Assembly: GCF_026072915.1 (NCBI RefSeq)
Contig: NZ_AP025943.1
Coordinates: 372,001-436,000, forward strand
Length of the DNA stretch: 64,000 nt
From: Akkermansia biwaensis
GTDB lineage: Bacteria; Verrucomicrobiota; Verrucomicrobiia; Verrucomicrobiales; Akkermansiaceae
Reading direction: 5' to 3'
The notes under the pieces were generated by a model. The model was not told the origin of the DNA. It saw nothing but the letters and a program-made list of their open reading frames with translations, and made no database searches. Every line of letters begins with the position of its first letter. Within the stretch, counting starts at the first letter, position 1. This document shows, in pieces, positions 25,179-33,891 of this stretch. Made by a program: the position numbers and the translations under genes.

Positions 25179-27680
25179 ATGAATCTTCCCATTTCCATCC
25201 GCGGCGCCCGCCAGCACAACCTGCAGAATCTGAACCTGGACCTGCCTTCCGGCAAGCTGATCGCCTTCAGCGGTCCTTCCGGCTCCGGCAAGTCCTCCCT
25301 GGCGTTCGACACGCTTTTTGCCGAATCCCGCAGACGCTTTCTGGACTGCCTGTCCGCCAGGGCCAGACAGGGAATCGAACAGCCGGACAAGCCGGACGTG
25401 GACAGTATCACGGGACTTCCCCCCGCTCTTTCCCTGGAGCAGTCCGCCCGGCACCAGCATCCCCGGACCCTGCTGGGAAGCATCACGGAAATCCTGGATT
25501 ACCTGCGCATCCTGTACGCGGCGGCCGGGCGCCCCCACGACCCGGAGACGGGAAAGGAACTGGTCCGGCAAACCCCGGACCAGATTGCGGACGCCCTGGC
25601 CTCCCTCCCCGAACAAACGCGCCTGGTACTGACGGCCCCCGCGGAAGCCCTGCTGGCCCAGGACCCCGCCGCCACGCTGGGCGACTTCCAGAGACAGGGC
25701 TTTCTGCGCATCTACTGGAACGGGGAAGTGCGGGATATCGAGGAACTGGGGGTTCCGGACGCTCCGGCGCCGGACGCGGCCCTGGTCATTGACCGCATCA
25801 TTATCCGGGGGGAAAGCTCCTCTTCCCGCCTGGCGGACTCCCTGCAAACCGCACTCCGCATCAATCCGGACGAAGTAAGGGCCGTCATCACCAGGCCGGA
25901 AGAGGAACCCGCCGTCCAGGCCTTCCACACCCGCTACCGCAATCCGGAAACGGGATACCTGCTTCCCCAGCTCACGCCGCGCCATTTTTCCTTCAACTCC
26001 CCTCTGGGCGCCTGCCCCGCCTGCCACGGCACCGGGCTCAACAAACAGGAAAACGGTCCATGCCCGGAATGCCGCGGACAAAGGCTCTCCCCGCTGGCTC
26101 TGGCCGTTACCATGCACACGCCAGACCACGCCTACAATCTGGCGGAACTCACGGCGCTCCCGCTGGAGGACATGGTCGGAGAGACCAAACGGCTGGAAAT
26201 TCCCGCAGCCCTGGCCCCCGCCTTGAATCCCGTGATGGAGGAAATCAACAAGCGCACCCACTTCCTGAATGAATTGGGGCTGTCCTACCTTTCCCTGGAC
26301 CGCCAGGCAAACACGCTCTCCGGAGGAGAATTGCAGCGCGCACGGCTGGCTTCCCAATTGGGGGGCGGCCTCTCCGGCGTCCTGTACATCCTGGACGAAC
26401 CCACGACGGGGCTGCACCCTTCCGACACGGACCGCCTGCTGCGGGCGCTCCAAACGCTGCGCAACCTGGGCAATACGGTGCTTGCCGTGGAGCACGACGA
26501 ACAAATTCTGCGCGCGGCGGACCACCTGGTGGACATGGGCCCGGGCTCCGGAGCCAGAGGCGGCCATATCCTGGCGCAGGGTTCCCTTCAGGACATCATG
26601 GCAAACGCCGAGAGCCCCACCGGGACATGGTTTTCCGGAACGCGGCAAATGCCAGCACCACCACGCAGGGCAGCCCCCAGCGGCCAGCTCGTTTTGACAC
26701 ATGCGAACAGGCACAACCTGAACAATATCACTCTGCGTCTTCCGCTGGGCACCCTCACCTGCATTTCCGGGCCGTCCGGGTCCGGCAAATCCACCCTGGT
26801 GCGGGACTGCCTCATTCCCGCGCTTAAAAAGGATTTAAGCGGGAAAAAGGGAGTCCCCCGCCTCGTACAGGGATCGGAACGTCTCAGCCGCCTGGTCGTC
26901 ATCGACCAGTCTCCCATCGGCAAATCCCCGCGCTCCACGCCGGCCACCGCCACGGGACTGCTCAATATATTGCGGCCCCTTTACGCCCAACTGCCCCTCT
27001 CCAAGCAGCGGGGCTACACGGCGGCGCGCTTCTCCACCAATGTCCGCGGCGGCCGCTGCGAACGGTGCCTGGGAACCGGCATGATAGAAGTGGACATGAA
27101 TTTTCTGGGCAACGTAACGATGCCCTGCGACGCCTGCCAGGGCCAATGCTACAACCGCGAAACACTGGAAGTAACATGGAAGGGAAAATCCATCGCCCAG
27201 GCGCTGGCCCTTACCGTGGATGAAGCGGCGGAATTCTTCGCCACGCTGCCCAAGGCCGCAGCCATTCTGAAAAGCATGAAAGACGTGGGGCTGGGCTACC
27301 TCAACCTCGACCGCCGGGCGGACACCCTTTCCGGCGGGGAATCCCAACGCATCAAAATAGCCTCGGAGCTCGCCAAGGCGCCGGCCTGGAAACTGGCGGA
27401 AGATGACAAGTGCGCCCTGTTCATTCTGGACGAACCCACGGGGGGGCTGCACTTTAATGAAGTGGAACTTCTCCTGAAGGCCCTTTTCCGGCTGAGGGAC
27501 GCCGGACACACCGTCCTGTGCGTGGAGCACCACCGGGACCTGTTGAATGCGGCGGACCATCTCATCGACATGGGACCGGGCGCCGGAAGGCACGGCGGAA
27601 ACATCGTCGCGGAAGGGGCACCCTCCGCCGTGGCGGCCATTCCGGAGGCGCCCACGTCCCGCTGGCTGAATCCTGCTTAA
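25179..27680 (+). CDS. UvrA-like ABC ATPase, short paralogue type
   Basis: An 833-residue protein with two ABC ATPase modules like excision-repair UvrA. Walker A motifs lie at GPSGSGKSS (32-40) and GPSGSGKST (about 530), signature motifs at LSGGELQRA and LSGGESQRI, with CPACHGTG...CPECRGQ and CERCLGTG...CDACQGQ zinc modules. It is about 100 residues shorter than housekeeping UvrA (about 940). The first zinc knuckle, normally CPxCG, reads DPETG here. This suggests a UvrA2-type paralogue with a role in damage or drug tolerance rather than canonical repair; that is inference. It starts 1 bp after the bactofilin-like gene. Confidence 0.88.
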   Translation: MNLPISIRGARQHNLQNLNLDLPSGKLIAFSGPSGSGKSSLAFDTLFAESRRRFLDCLSARARQGIEQPDKPDVDSITGLPPALSLEQSARHQHPRTLLGSITEILDYLRILYAAAGRPHDPETGKELVRQTPDQIADALASLPEQTRLVLTAPAEALLAQDPAATLGDFQRQGFLRIYWNGEVRDIEELGVPDAPAPDAALVIDRIIIRGESSSSRLADSLQTALRINPDEVRAVITRPEEEPAVQAFHTRYRNPETGYLLPQLTPRHFSFNSPLGACPACHGTGLNKQENGPCPECRGQRLSPLALAVTMHTPDHAYNLAELTALPLEDMVGETKRLEIPAALAPALNPVMEEINKRTHFLNELGLSYLSLDRQANTLSGGELQRARLASQLGGGLSGVLYILDEPTTGLHPSDTDRLLRALQTLRNLGNTVLAVEHDEQILRAADHLVDMGPGSGARGGHILAQGSLQDIMANAESPTGTWFSGTRQMPAPPRRAAPSGQLVLTHANRHNLNNITLRLPLGTLTCISGPSGSGKSTLVRDCLIPALKKDLSGKKGVPRLVQGSERLSRLVVIDQSPIGKSPRSTPATATGLLNILRPLYAQLPLSKQRGYTAARFSTNVRGGRCERCLGTGMIEVDMNFLGNVTMPCDACQGQCYNRETLEVTWKGKSIAQALALTVDEAAEFFATLPKAAAILKSMKDVGLGYLNLDRRADTLSGGESQRIKIASELAKAPAWKLAEDDKCALFILDEPTGGLHFNEVELLLKALFRLRDAGHTVLCVEHHRDLLNAADHLIDMGPGAGRHGGNIVAEGAPSAVAAIPEAPTSRWLNPA

Positions 27681-27753
27681 AAACTGGTTTAATTATTATC
27701 TTGACGCTGAACAGGATTTTCCCTAGGACTAGGAGAATTCTGTTCTCATACCT

Positions 27754-28788
27754 ATGTTTACTTTATTTTCTCGTCTCCTGCCAGTGGCCTTTCTTGCATT
27801 GAGCCTTCTGCCTGAACCGTCATGCGCCACTCCCGTATTCCTGGAAAACGTCTCGGAATCCGGAGGATGGTACGACTGCAACAAGAAAGCCAAATGGGAC
27901 TGGGGCAGCAAGCCGGGTAGCATCGATCCGAGTATACAAGTTCCCGTCCGTCCCCCGGAATATAGCTCACTGCCAGTTGATTCACAGCTCTGCTGGGCGG
28001 CGGCAGCTTCCAACGTCCTTCAATGGTGGCAGGACACCAGAAGCGATCTGAAACCCACTACGCCCAATGGAAAATCCGCCACTTGCGACGCCATGCCGGA
28101 AGTTTCCCAATTGGCCATTTACCAGACGATCTCAAAAAACTGGTCTAATGCGGGCGGTTCCGTGGAACAGGCCTACAACTGGTGGTTCAACGGAGGCATG
28201 CTGTCCACCACCGCTTACCCAACCGGATCCACGACATCCGCTCCGGGAGGATACTGGCAGGAGCTTGGACTGACGGTTCCGCCATCCATCACTGGAGGCG
28301 CCGTAGATAATCCTTTATTTACTGGATATGGATTCCACTCTGGGAATACCAAAAACGAAGTTTACCAAATGTTGATGGAAAGCATTAACAACAATTGGGG
28401 AACTACGCTGACAATTGGGGAGGATGGAAGAGGCCACGCTATCACCATGTGGGGATATGATATGGATGTGGACGGTAGCCTGATTGTGTATCTGACGGAC
28501 TCCGACGATTACAAGTTGGGGATGTTCCGTCAAAAGGTTATTATCAACAACTACAAGGATGAGTATGAGTTTCTCCACTGCGACATTTATCTGACCAGCC
28601 TGGAAGGAGAAGAAAACGTATACGGCTATACTTACGATGAAGCACAGCTGACCGGCACCATGCTTGGTGAAATGCAGAGTTTTACAGCACCTCTGGGCGA
28701 TCTCAGGGTTCCGGAACCGTCTGTCGGAATTCTCTCCCTGTGCGGCGTCTTCCTTTTCCTGCCCCGCCGCAGACGCGTCCTCCATTAA
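27754..28788 (+). CDS. Predicted IdeS/Mac-like cysteine protease with PEP-CTERM anchor
   Basis: A 344-residue secreted protein: signal peptide (1-25), catalytic domain, and a C-terminal PEP-CTERM tail of VPEP (319-322), a hydrophobic stretch ILSLCGVFLFL and RRRR. The catalytic part parallels the streptococcal IgG protease IdeS (peptidase family C66). It has GWYD at 38-41, the nucleophile region LCWAAAASNVLQWW with Cys80, GHAITMWGYDMDVDGSL with His228, and YLTDSDD with Asp249/Asp251. Order, spacing and the WW pair all fit. It is likely exported, then sorted by the exosortase at 9215. It lies 73 bp after the UvrA-like gene; TTGACG at 27701 may be a -35 element. The target protein is unknown. 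Confidence 0.85.
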   Translation: MFTLFSRLLPVAFLALSLLPEPSCATPVFLENVSESGGWYDCNKKAKWDWGSKPGSIDPSIQVPVRPPEYSSLPVDSQLCWAAAASNVLQWWQDTRSDLKPTTPNGKSATCDAMPEVSQLAIYQTISKNWSNAGGSVEQAYNWWFNGGMLSTTAYPTGSTTSAPGGYWQELGLTVPPSITGGAVDNPLFTGYGFHSGNTKNEVYQMLMESINNNWGTTLTIGEDGRGHAITMWGYDMDVDGSLIVYLTDSDDYKLGMFRQKVIINNYKDEYEFLHCDIYLTSLEGEENVYGYTYDEAQLTGTMLGEMQSFTAPLGDLRVPEPSVGILSLCGVFLFLPRRRRVLH

Positions 28789-28917
28789 ACGAGCTTCCAC
28801 TCCCCTGCTCTTTCAAAAACGGGCCTTGATTCTTACTGGGCAAATGTGCAGAATAGGCAAACGCACAACTCAGGAGAGCACCAATTGTTTCAATGTTCTC
28901 CAGTGCGCATTTGTGAA

Positions 28918-30060
28918 ATGAACGACGCTTCCGACAATCACGGCGACCAGGAAAACACACTCTCTACCTATTCCGTCGATATAGAAACCCTCCAGCAGGC
29001 GGCCCTGGCGGGAGATCCCCAGGCATTGTTCCAACTGGCTATCAATTATGAGCAGGGCCGCGGCGTGGCGGAAAACCATCAGGAAGCCTTTTACTGCTAC
29101 CATCAGGCGGCGGAACTGGGCCATGTCACCGCACAGCTCAATCTGGGATGGGCCTATTCCAATGGAATCGGCGTCCCGCAGGACAACGACAAGGCATTCT
29201 ACTGGTATCAAAAGGCGGCCCGGCAGGGCCACCCCACCGCCCAGTTCGACCTGGGATTCTGCTACATCAACGGTCTGGGAGTGGAAAAGGACGAACACCA
29301 GGCCATCAGCTGGTACACGAAAGCGGCGGAACAGGGGCATGCCGTCGCACAGCTCAATCTGGGCTGGATTTATGCAAACAGCAGCACCCAGCAGAACTGG
29401 GAACAGGCCGTATACTGGTACAGGCAGGCGGCGGAACAGGGAGATCCCCGCGCCCAATACAACCTGGCATGGTGCTACGGCAACGGGAGCGGTACGCCCA
29501 AAAACCCGGAAAAAGCCGCCTACTGGTATGAGGAAGCCGCCCAGCAGAACCATGCCACGGCCCAGTACAACCTGGGATGGTGTTATGAAAACGGATTCGG
29601 CGTCCAGCCCAACCTGGACAAAGCCCTGGTCTGGTACCACAAATCAGCCCTGCAGGGGCAAATCACAGCCCAATATACCCTGGGGTGGTGCTACGGCAAC
29701 GGCCGCGGAGTGGAAGTGGACATGAACAAGGCCGTCTACTGGTACACCAAGGCAGCCGAACAGGGACACAATACGGCCCAGCTCAATCTGGGATGGTGCC
29801 ACCTGAACGGCAAAGGCACCCCTGTCAATCATGCGGAGGCCTTGAAATGGTACCTGAAAGCAGCCGAACAGGGCAACGCTACAGCCATGTTCAACGTAGG
29901 CAACTGCTATGCACACGGCTACGGCATTGAAGAAAATGATGAAGAGGCAGAAGCCTGGTACCGGAAAGCCATTGCCAACGGCAATAAAAAGGCGGCAAGC
30001 GCCCTGCGCCACCTCCATTCAAAGCAGGAGAAAAACCAGGAATCCGGTTCCCAGGCCTGA
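28918..30060 (+). CDS. Sel1-repeat (TPR-like) protein
   Basis: A 380-residue protein made almost wholly of about nine 36-residue Sel1-like repeats of pattern A-Q-L-N-L-G-W-x-Y-x-N-G-x-G-V ... A-x-x-W-Y-x-K-A-A-E-Q-G-H. There is no signal peptide from the ATG at 28918, so it is probably cytoplasmic. The Sel1 array usually forms a solenoid for protein-protein contacts. Repeat 4 is atypical (NSSTQQNWE replaces NGxGV). It lies 129 bp after the IdeS-like gene on the same strand; no terminator was seen between them. Confidence 0.92.
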   Translation: MNDASDNHGDQENTLSTYSVDIETLQQAALAGDPQALFQLAINYEQGRGVAENHQEAFYCYHQAAELGHVTAQLNLGWAYSNGIGVPQDNDKAFYWYQKAARQGHPTAQFDLGFCYINGLGVEKDEHQAISWYTKAAEQGHAVAQLNLGWIYANSSTQQNWEQAVYWYRQAAEQGDPRAQYNLAWCYGNGSGTPKNPEKAAYWYEEAAQQNHATAQYNLGWCYENGFGVQPNLDKALVWYHKSALQGQITAQYTLGWCYGNGRGVEVDMNKAVYWYTKAAEQGHNTAQLNLGWCHLNGKGTPVNHAEALKWYLKAAEQGNATAMFNVGNCYAHGYGIEENDEEAEAWYRKAIANGNKKAASALRHLHSKQEKNQESGSQA

Positions 30061-30236
30061 ACAGTTTATTCACCCTGCACGGGCTCATACCGCCGGCAAA
30101 TAACCGGACGGCATTCCCCTTCACATGTGCCCTGCCGTGCAGCGGGAATCATTCCGGCACACAGCGGTGATCACCCGCTTCATGGGGACGTACCCTTTAA
30201 AGGCCATACCCTGAACGGCGCGCAATTCAAATCCCG

Positions 30237-30737
30237 CTAACGGCCGGTTTTTCTCCCTCTCCCGGCGCTTTTCCTGGACAGCCGCTCGACAGCTTCAGGT
30301 AGGCGGCAGGCGCCGTCGCCGCCCAGTGCAGCGTCCATGTCTTCCAGGCCATGAATCAAGTCGATCACATCCCGGCGCGGGAGGGCTCCGCCTGCGGAAA
30401 CGCAAAAATGGGTGCGGCAGGCCAGCGGCCTTCCCTCATAAATCATGCATCTGCCCTCTCCGCTCAGAAAAGGGCAGCTTCCGTCATCCGGCAACTCCAC
30501 GCGGGTGCGCCCGGACGCGCGCCATGCCTTCCAGGCCAGCCATGCCTCGCCCAAGGTAACGTGCGGCGTCTCTCCCGTCAGACGGAAGCGGCAGCAATCC
30601 GCCGTACCCATACAAAAACGCTGCGCGCGGGAAACACGCCGGGCGCCTTCCTCCAGCAGCCGGCGCACCGCCGCTAAAACATCGGCGGAGGGGGCATTCC
30701 CCTCCGCCCTTCCATGACGGCATCTGCCTGAGGCCAT
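30237..30737 (-). CDS. YkgJ-family cysteine cluster protein
   Basis: A 166-residue protein with a conserved set of cysteines: FCMGTADCCRF, DGSCPFLSGEGRCMIYEGRPLACRTHFC. This is the zinc- or iron-chelating domain seen in YkgJ/FliB-like proteins. The ATG at 30737 is favoured, but a GTG at 30749 overlapping the argJ stop is possible. Basic C-terminus (RKSAGRGRKTGR). Its biochemical role in the family is not established. It is probably co-transcribed with argJ. Confidence 0.85.
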   Translation of the reverse strand: MASGRCRHGRAEGNAPSADVLAAVRRLLEEGARRVSRAQRFCMGTADCCRFRLTGETPHVTLGEAWLAWKAWRASGRTRVELPDDGSCPFLSGEGRCMIYEGRPLACRTHFCVSAGGALPRRDVIDLIHGLEDMDAALGGDGACRLPEAVERLSRKSAGRGRKTGR

Positions 30738-30748
30738 GATCGATAGCA

Positions 30749-32002
30749 CTACCGGGTCAGGCCGTCGGCCTTCGCCTGGTTCCAGTATGCGTATTCGGAA
30801 CGGTTGAAATCCACGTATTCCGGAGACAAATCCGTCGTGTACACCGTGTGGGAAAACTCGCCGCGGTTCAGATTAATGTCCACCTGGAACTCCGGAACCT
30901 GCACGGCCTGCCGCAAATCGTCGGACGGAGTATCGGCCTGCACGCCGCCCCGGCAGGCGGGAAGCCCGGCAATATCAATGTCGATCTTCTCTTCATCCAC
31001 CTTCGCGCCGCAATAGCCGACGGCATGGATGATGCGCCCCCAGTTGGGGTCATTCCCGTTCCAGGAGCTCTTCACCAGGGAGGACTTGGCCACGGCTTCC
31101 GCCGCCTTCTTCGCCTCATCCTCCGTACGGCCTCCGGTCACACGGACGGTCACGAACTTCGTCACGCGTTCCCCGTCCTGCACGATGTGCTTGGCCAGCT
31201 CCAGCATCACGTATGCCAGGGCCTGCTGAAATGCGTAAATGTCTTCCGGGGATTCCAGCGTCACGCCGGATGCTCCGTTCGCCATCACCAGCACCGTATC
31301 GTTCGTGCTCATGTCGCCGTCAATCGTGATGCAGTTGAAAGAACTTTTCACTCCGGACTGAACGCACAATTCCAGCACGTCGCGGGAAATGCCCGCATCC
31401 GTCGTGATAAAACACAGCATGGTAGCCATGCAGGGGTTGATCATGCCGGCCCCCTTGCAGCAGGCGCCGATGCGTACGGGCCTGCCCTGCACCATGAATT
31501 CAATGGCGATAATCTTCTCCTTCGTGTCGCTCGTCATCACGGCCTGCGCCACTTCATGCCCCTTGTCGCGGGAAAGGCCTTCCGCCAGTTCCGGGAACTT
31601 CGGATAGATACGCATCATGGGCATCGGCAGGCCGATCACCCCGGTGGAACAGACAGCCACTTCGCAGGGCTTCAGCCCCAGAATCCCCGCAATGCGCGTG
31701 CATTCCCCCCTGGCGTCTTCCACCCCCCGGGCTCCGGTGCAGGCGTTCGCGTTGCCGCTGTTCGCCACAATGGCGCGGATATCCCCCTTGCGGAGATGCT
31801 CCCGGCTCACTTTCACGCAGGCCGCCTGAACGCGGTTTGTCGTAAACGTGCCCGCAGACACGCAGGGTTCCGTGGAATAAATCAGGGCCAGGTCCAGGCG
31901 CGTGGCCTCAGGCTTCTTGATGCCGCAGCTCACCGCGCTGCCCAGAAAGCCCTGAGGCGCGCAAACGCCCCCGTCAACCGGAATATAGGATGAATCATTC
32001 AT
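30749..32002 (-). CDS. argJ: Bifunctional ornithine acetyltransferase/N-acetylglutamate synthase
   Basis: A 417-residue self-cleaving Ntn-like enzyme that recycles the acetyl group in arginine synthesis. The cleavage/nucleophile site is Thr194 in NPCMATMLCFITTD, with the oxyanion motif SSGNAN-like VANSGNANACTG upstream. Also present are GDMSTNDTVLVMANGASG and WNGNDPNWGRIIHAVGYCGAK. The ATG at 32002 gives the usual N-terminus. It follows argC by 32 bp; the argCJ order is classical for the cyclic pathway. Confidence 0.97.
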   Translation of the reverse strand: MNDSSYIPVDGGVCAPQGFLGSAVSCGIKKPEATRLDLALIYSTEPCVSAGTFTTNRVQAACVKVSREHLRKGDIRAIVANSGNANACTGARGVEDARGECTRIAGILGLKPCEVAVCSTGVIGLPMPMMRIYPKFPELAEGLSRDKGHEVAQAVMTSDTKEKIIAIEFMVQGRPVRIGACCKGAGMINPCMATMLCFITTDAGISRDVLELCVQSGVKSSFNCITIDGDMSTNDTVLVMANGASGVTLESPEDIYAFQQALAYVMLELAKHIVQDGERVTKFVTVRVTGGRTEDEAKKAAEAVAKSSLVKSSWNGNDPNWGRIIHAVGYCGAKVDEEKIDIDIAGLPACRGGVQADTPSDDLRQAVQVPEFQVDINLNRGEFSHTVYTTDLSPEYVDFNRSEYAYWNQAKADGLTR

Positions 32003-32034
32003 CGTCTTGAAGTACCTTTCAGCATAACAAAAAA

Positions 32035-33078
32035 CTACAATACCCACAAGCCTTCCGTCTCATCAAACCCGCACATGATGTTGAAGGACTGGACGGCCTG
32101 CCCGCCCGCTCCCTTCACCACATTATCCTCGGCGCTCATCAGAATCACGCGTTTCGTGCGCGGATCGTAGGCCCAGCCGATGTCCACGCAATTCGTGCGG
32201 GTCACATTCTTGGTATCCGCCGGCTGGTTGCGGCCCAGCAAACGCACGAACGGAGCCCCGGCATATGCTTCTTCCAGCAGGCGGCCGATGGAATCGGGAT
32301 CCGCCCCCTCCTTCACTCTGGCCGTAATGGTGGAGCAAATGCCGGTATTCACGGGGATCAGATGGGGGGTGAAGGACATCACCACAGTTTCCCCGGCAGC
32401 CCAGGAAAGCTCCTGTTCAATCTCGCTCAAATGGCGGTGCTTCGGCACGCCGTAGGCATGGAAGCTTTCGTTGCATTCGCAGAACAGCAGGGGAATGCTC
32501 GCCTTGCGCCCCGCGCCGCTTACGCCGCTGCCGGAACACACCACCACGTCTTCCGGTTCCAGAATCCCGGCCTTGAACAAAGGGATGAGCGGCAGCAGGA
32601 TGCTGGTGGGATAACAACCGGGAGACGCCACGATGCGCGCCCGGGCGATCTCCGCCGGACGCCATTCCGGCAGTCCGTACACGGCCTCCTGCATCAGGGC
32701 GGTATCCGGATGGGCATTTCCGTAATACTCTTCATACACATCCGGGCAATTCAGGCGGAAATCCGCACTCAAATCAATCACGCGCACGCCACGGTCCACC
32801 AGCCCGCGCGCATAGGAGGCGGCCACGCCATGCGGCAGGGCAAGAAACGCCACTTCCGCCCCGGTGGCGGCAATGGCTTCCACATCGGAATCCGTAAACC
32901 TCAAATCGGAACCCGGCACCTGCCGGAAACGGGGAAACACCTCCCACAGCGGCTGTCCGGCATATTGGCGGGACGTAGCGCATACCAGCCTGACTCCGCG
33001 GTGATTCAGTAGAATGCGCAACAACTCCTGCCCGGTATAGCCACTGGCCCCGACAACTGCTACTTGAACTTGCTTCAT
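32035..33078 (-). CDS. argC: N-acetyl-gamma-glutamyl-phosphate reductase
   Basis: A 347-residue NADPH-dependent dehydrogenase, third step of arginine synthesis. The Rossmann start is VAVVGASGYTGQELLRIL; the catalytic Cys155 lies in ASPGCYPTS, with LPHGVAASYA and FTPHLIPVNTGI further on. Start chosen at MKQVQVAVVG; six upstream codons are not needed. First gene of argC-argJ-ykgJ-like operon, divergent from the tRNA. Confidence 0.97.
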   Translation of the reverse strand: MKQVQVAVVGASGYTGQELLRILLNHRGVRLVCATSRQYAGQPLWEVFPRFRQVPGSDLRFTDSDVEAIAATGAEVAFLALPHGVAASYARGLVDRGVRVIDLSADFRLNCPDVYEEYYGNAHPDTALMQEAVYGLPEWRPAEIARARIVASPGCYPTSILLPLIPLFKAGILEPEDVVVCSGSGVSGAGRKASIPLLFCECNESFHAYGVPKHRHLSEIEQELSWAAGETVVMSFTPHLIPVNTGICSTITARVKEGADPDSIGRLLEEAYAGAPFVRLLGRNQPADTKNVTRTNCVDIGWAYDPRTKRVILMSAEDNVVKGAGGQAVQSFNIMCGFDETEGLWVL

Positions 33079-33109
33079 GACAAAAAAGGTATGCATTGAA
33101 AAAAGACTC

Positions 33110-33138
33110 TTGCCAACACTAAAGTTTTCCTATATACA
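33110..33138 (+). promoter_or_regulatory. Sigma70-like promoter of tRNA-Pro
   Basis: TTGCCA (33110-33115), a 17-bp spacer and TATACA (33133-33138), about 40 bp upstream of the mature tRNA. Five of six -35 and four of six -10 bases match the consensus. Confidence 0.65.
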
Positions 33139-33180
33139 CCTCGCCGTCGCAAGACACGGCCCCGGTCGGTCCGGTTTTAT

Positions 33181-33257
33181 CGGGTTGTAGCGCAGTCTGG
33201 TAGCGCACCTGCATGGGGTGCAGGGGGTCGCAGGTTCGAATCCTGTCAACCCGACCA
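33181..33257 (+). tRNA. tRNA-Pro (anticodon GGG)
   Basis: A complete 77-nt cloverleaf. The acceptor stem CGGGTTG pairs with CAACCCG; the D arm is GCGC/GCGC. The anticodon arm CCTGC-ATGGGGT-GCAGG gives GGG; the T arm holds TTCGAAT. A genome-encoded CCA ends it. Confidence 0.96.
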
Positions 33258-33262
33258 ATTTT

Positions 33263-33298
33263 AACCGCTTTAAGTTTAAACACTTAAGGCGGTTTTTA
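33263..33298 (+). terminator. Rho-independent terminator of tRNA-Pro
   Basis: AACCGCTTTAAG (33263-33274) pairs with CTTAAGGCGGTT (33283-33294), 12 bp with one wobble pair and an 8-nt loop, followed by a T-run. Confidence 0.88.
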
Positions 33299-33725
33299 TT
33301 TTCCTGTTTCTCAAGACATGCCGACTACCGCGGGAAATATGCCAGCGTGAGACAGCGTCCTTCTGTTTCCCGCTGAAAGACAGGTCACAGGCAGATATGC
33401 TCTCCGGGCCGGATCAATACGCACTTCAGGGTAGCCTTCACCTGTTCTCCGCTACCCTCCTATCATTCTACGGCAGAAAACATCAGCCGCCATCACCACA
33501 GGTTACACTTTCCAGGGGTGGAACATCTTCGGTCCTCTTATAACGTTTCATGCGGGATGATCTTTCCCCGGAATGAGGACAGATACCCATTGAAGTGGTA
33601 TCAGTCGCTCCCGCCTATCCTGTAAAAGAACAACACCTCAAGGCAAATGGATATATTCCAAATATCCCTGTTCTTCATGTGATACAACGGAGATTTCTCA
33701 TACTTCACAACTCAAAAAAATAATC
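33299..33725 (+). pseudogene. Non-coding stretch holding a decayed gene remnant
   Basis: No intact gene lies between the tRNA terminator and the collagen-like gene. From about 33486 onward the DNA is a diverged copy of 35559-35797. Short readable pieces in several frames (NIFGPL; GMIFPRNE; PAYPVKE; GYIPNIPV) match pieces of the second copy, broken by stops and at least one 2-base insertion relative to it. It may still contain the promoter and leader of the downstream gene. Confidence 0.5.
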
Positions 33726-33891
33726 ATGAATAAAATCACGACTATCAACGGAATCCCGATGGTAATGCAGGACGACTTTTTCAGGCATACCGAAGACACA
33801 ACCATCCACGTCACCGCGGAGGAAAAGGAAAAATGGAACGCCGGAGGTCAGGGCCCCAAGGGAGAGAAAGGAGACAAAGGCGATCCTGGTG
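33486..33891 (+). repeat. Direct repeat, copy 1
   Basis: Imperfect direct repeat of 35559-35963, with a constant offset of about 2,072 bp. It covers the decayed leader and the first 55 codons of the collagen-like gene. Similarity stops just after the GDKGDPG codons. Confidence 0.75.

Noticed and set aside
33181-33257. tRNA-Pro as an attachment site for an integrated element carrying the fibre locus
   Set aside because: No direct repeat of the tRNA 3' end was noticed downstream and no integrase gene is present.
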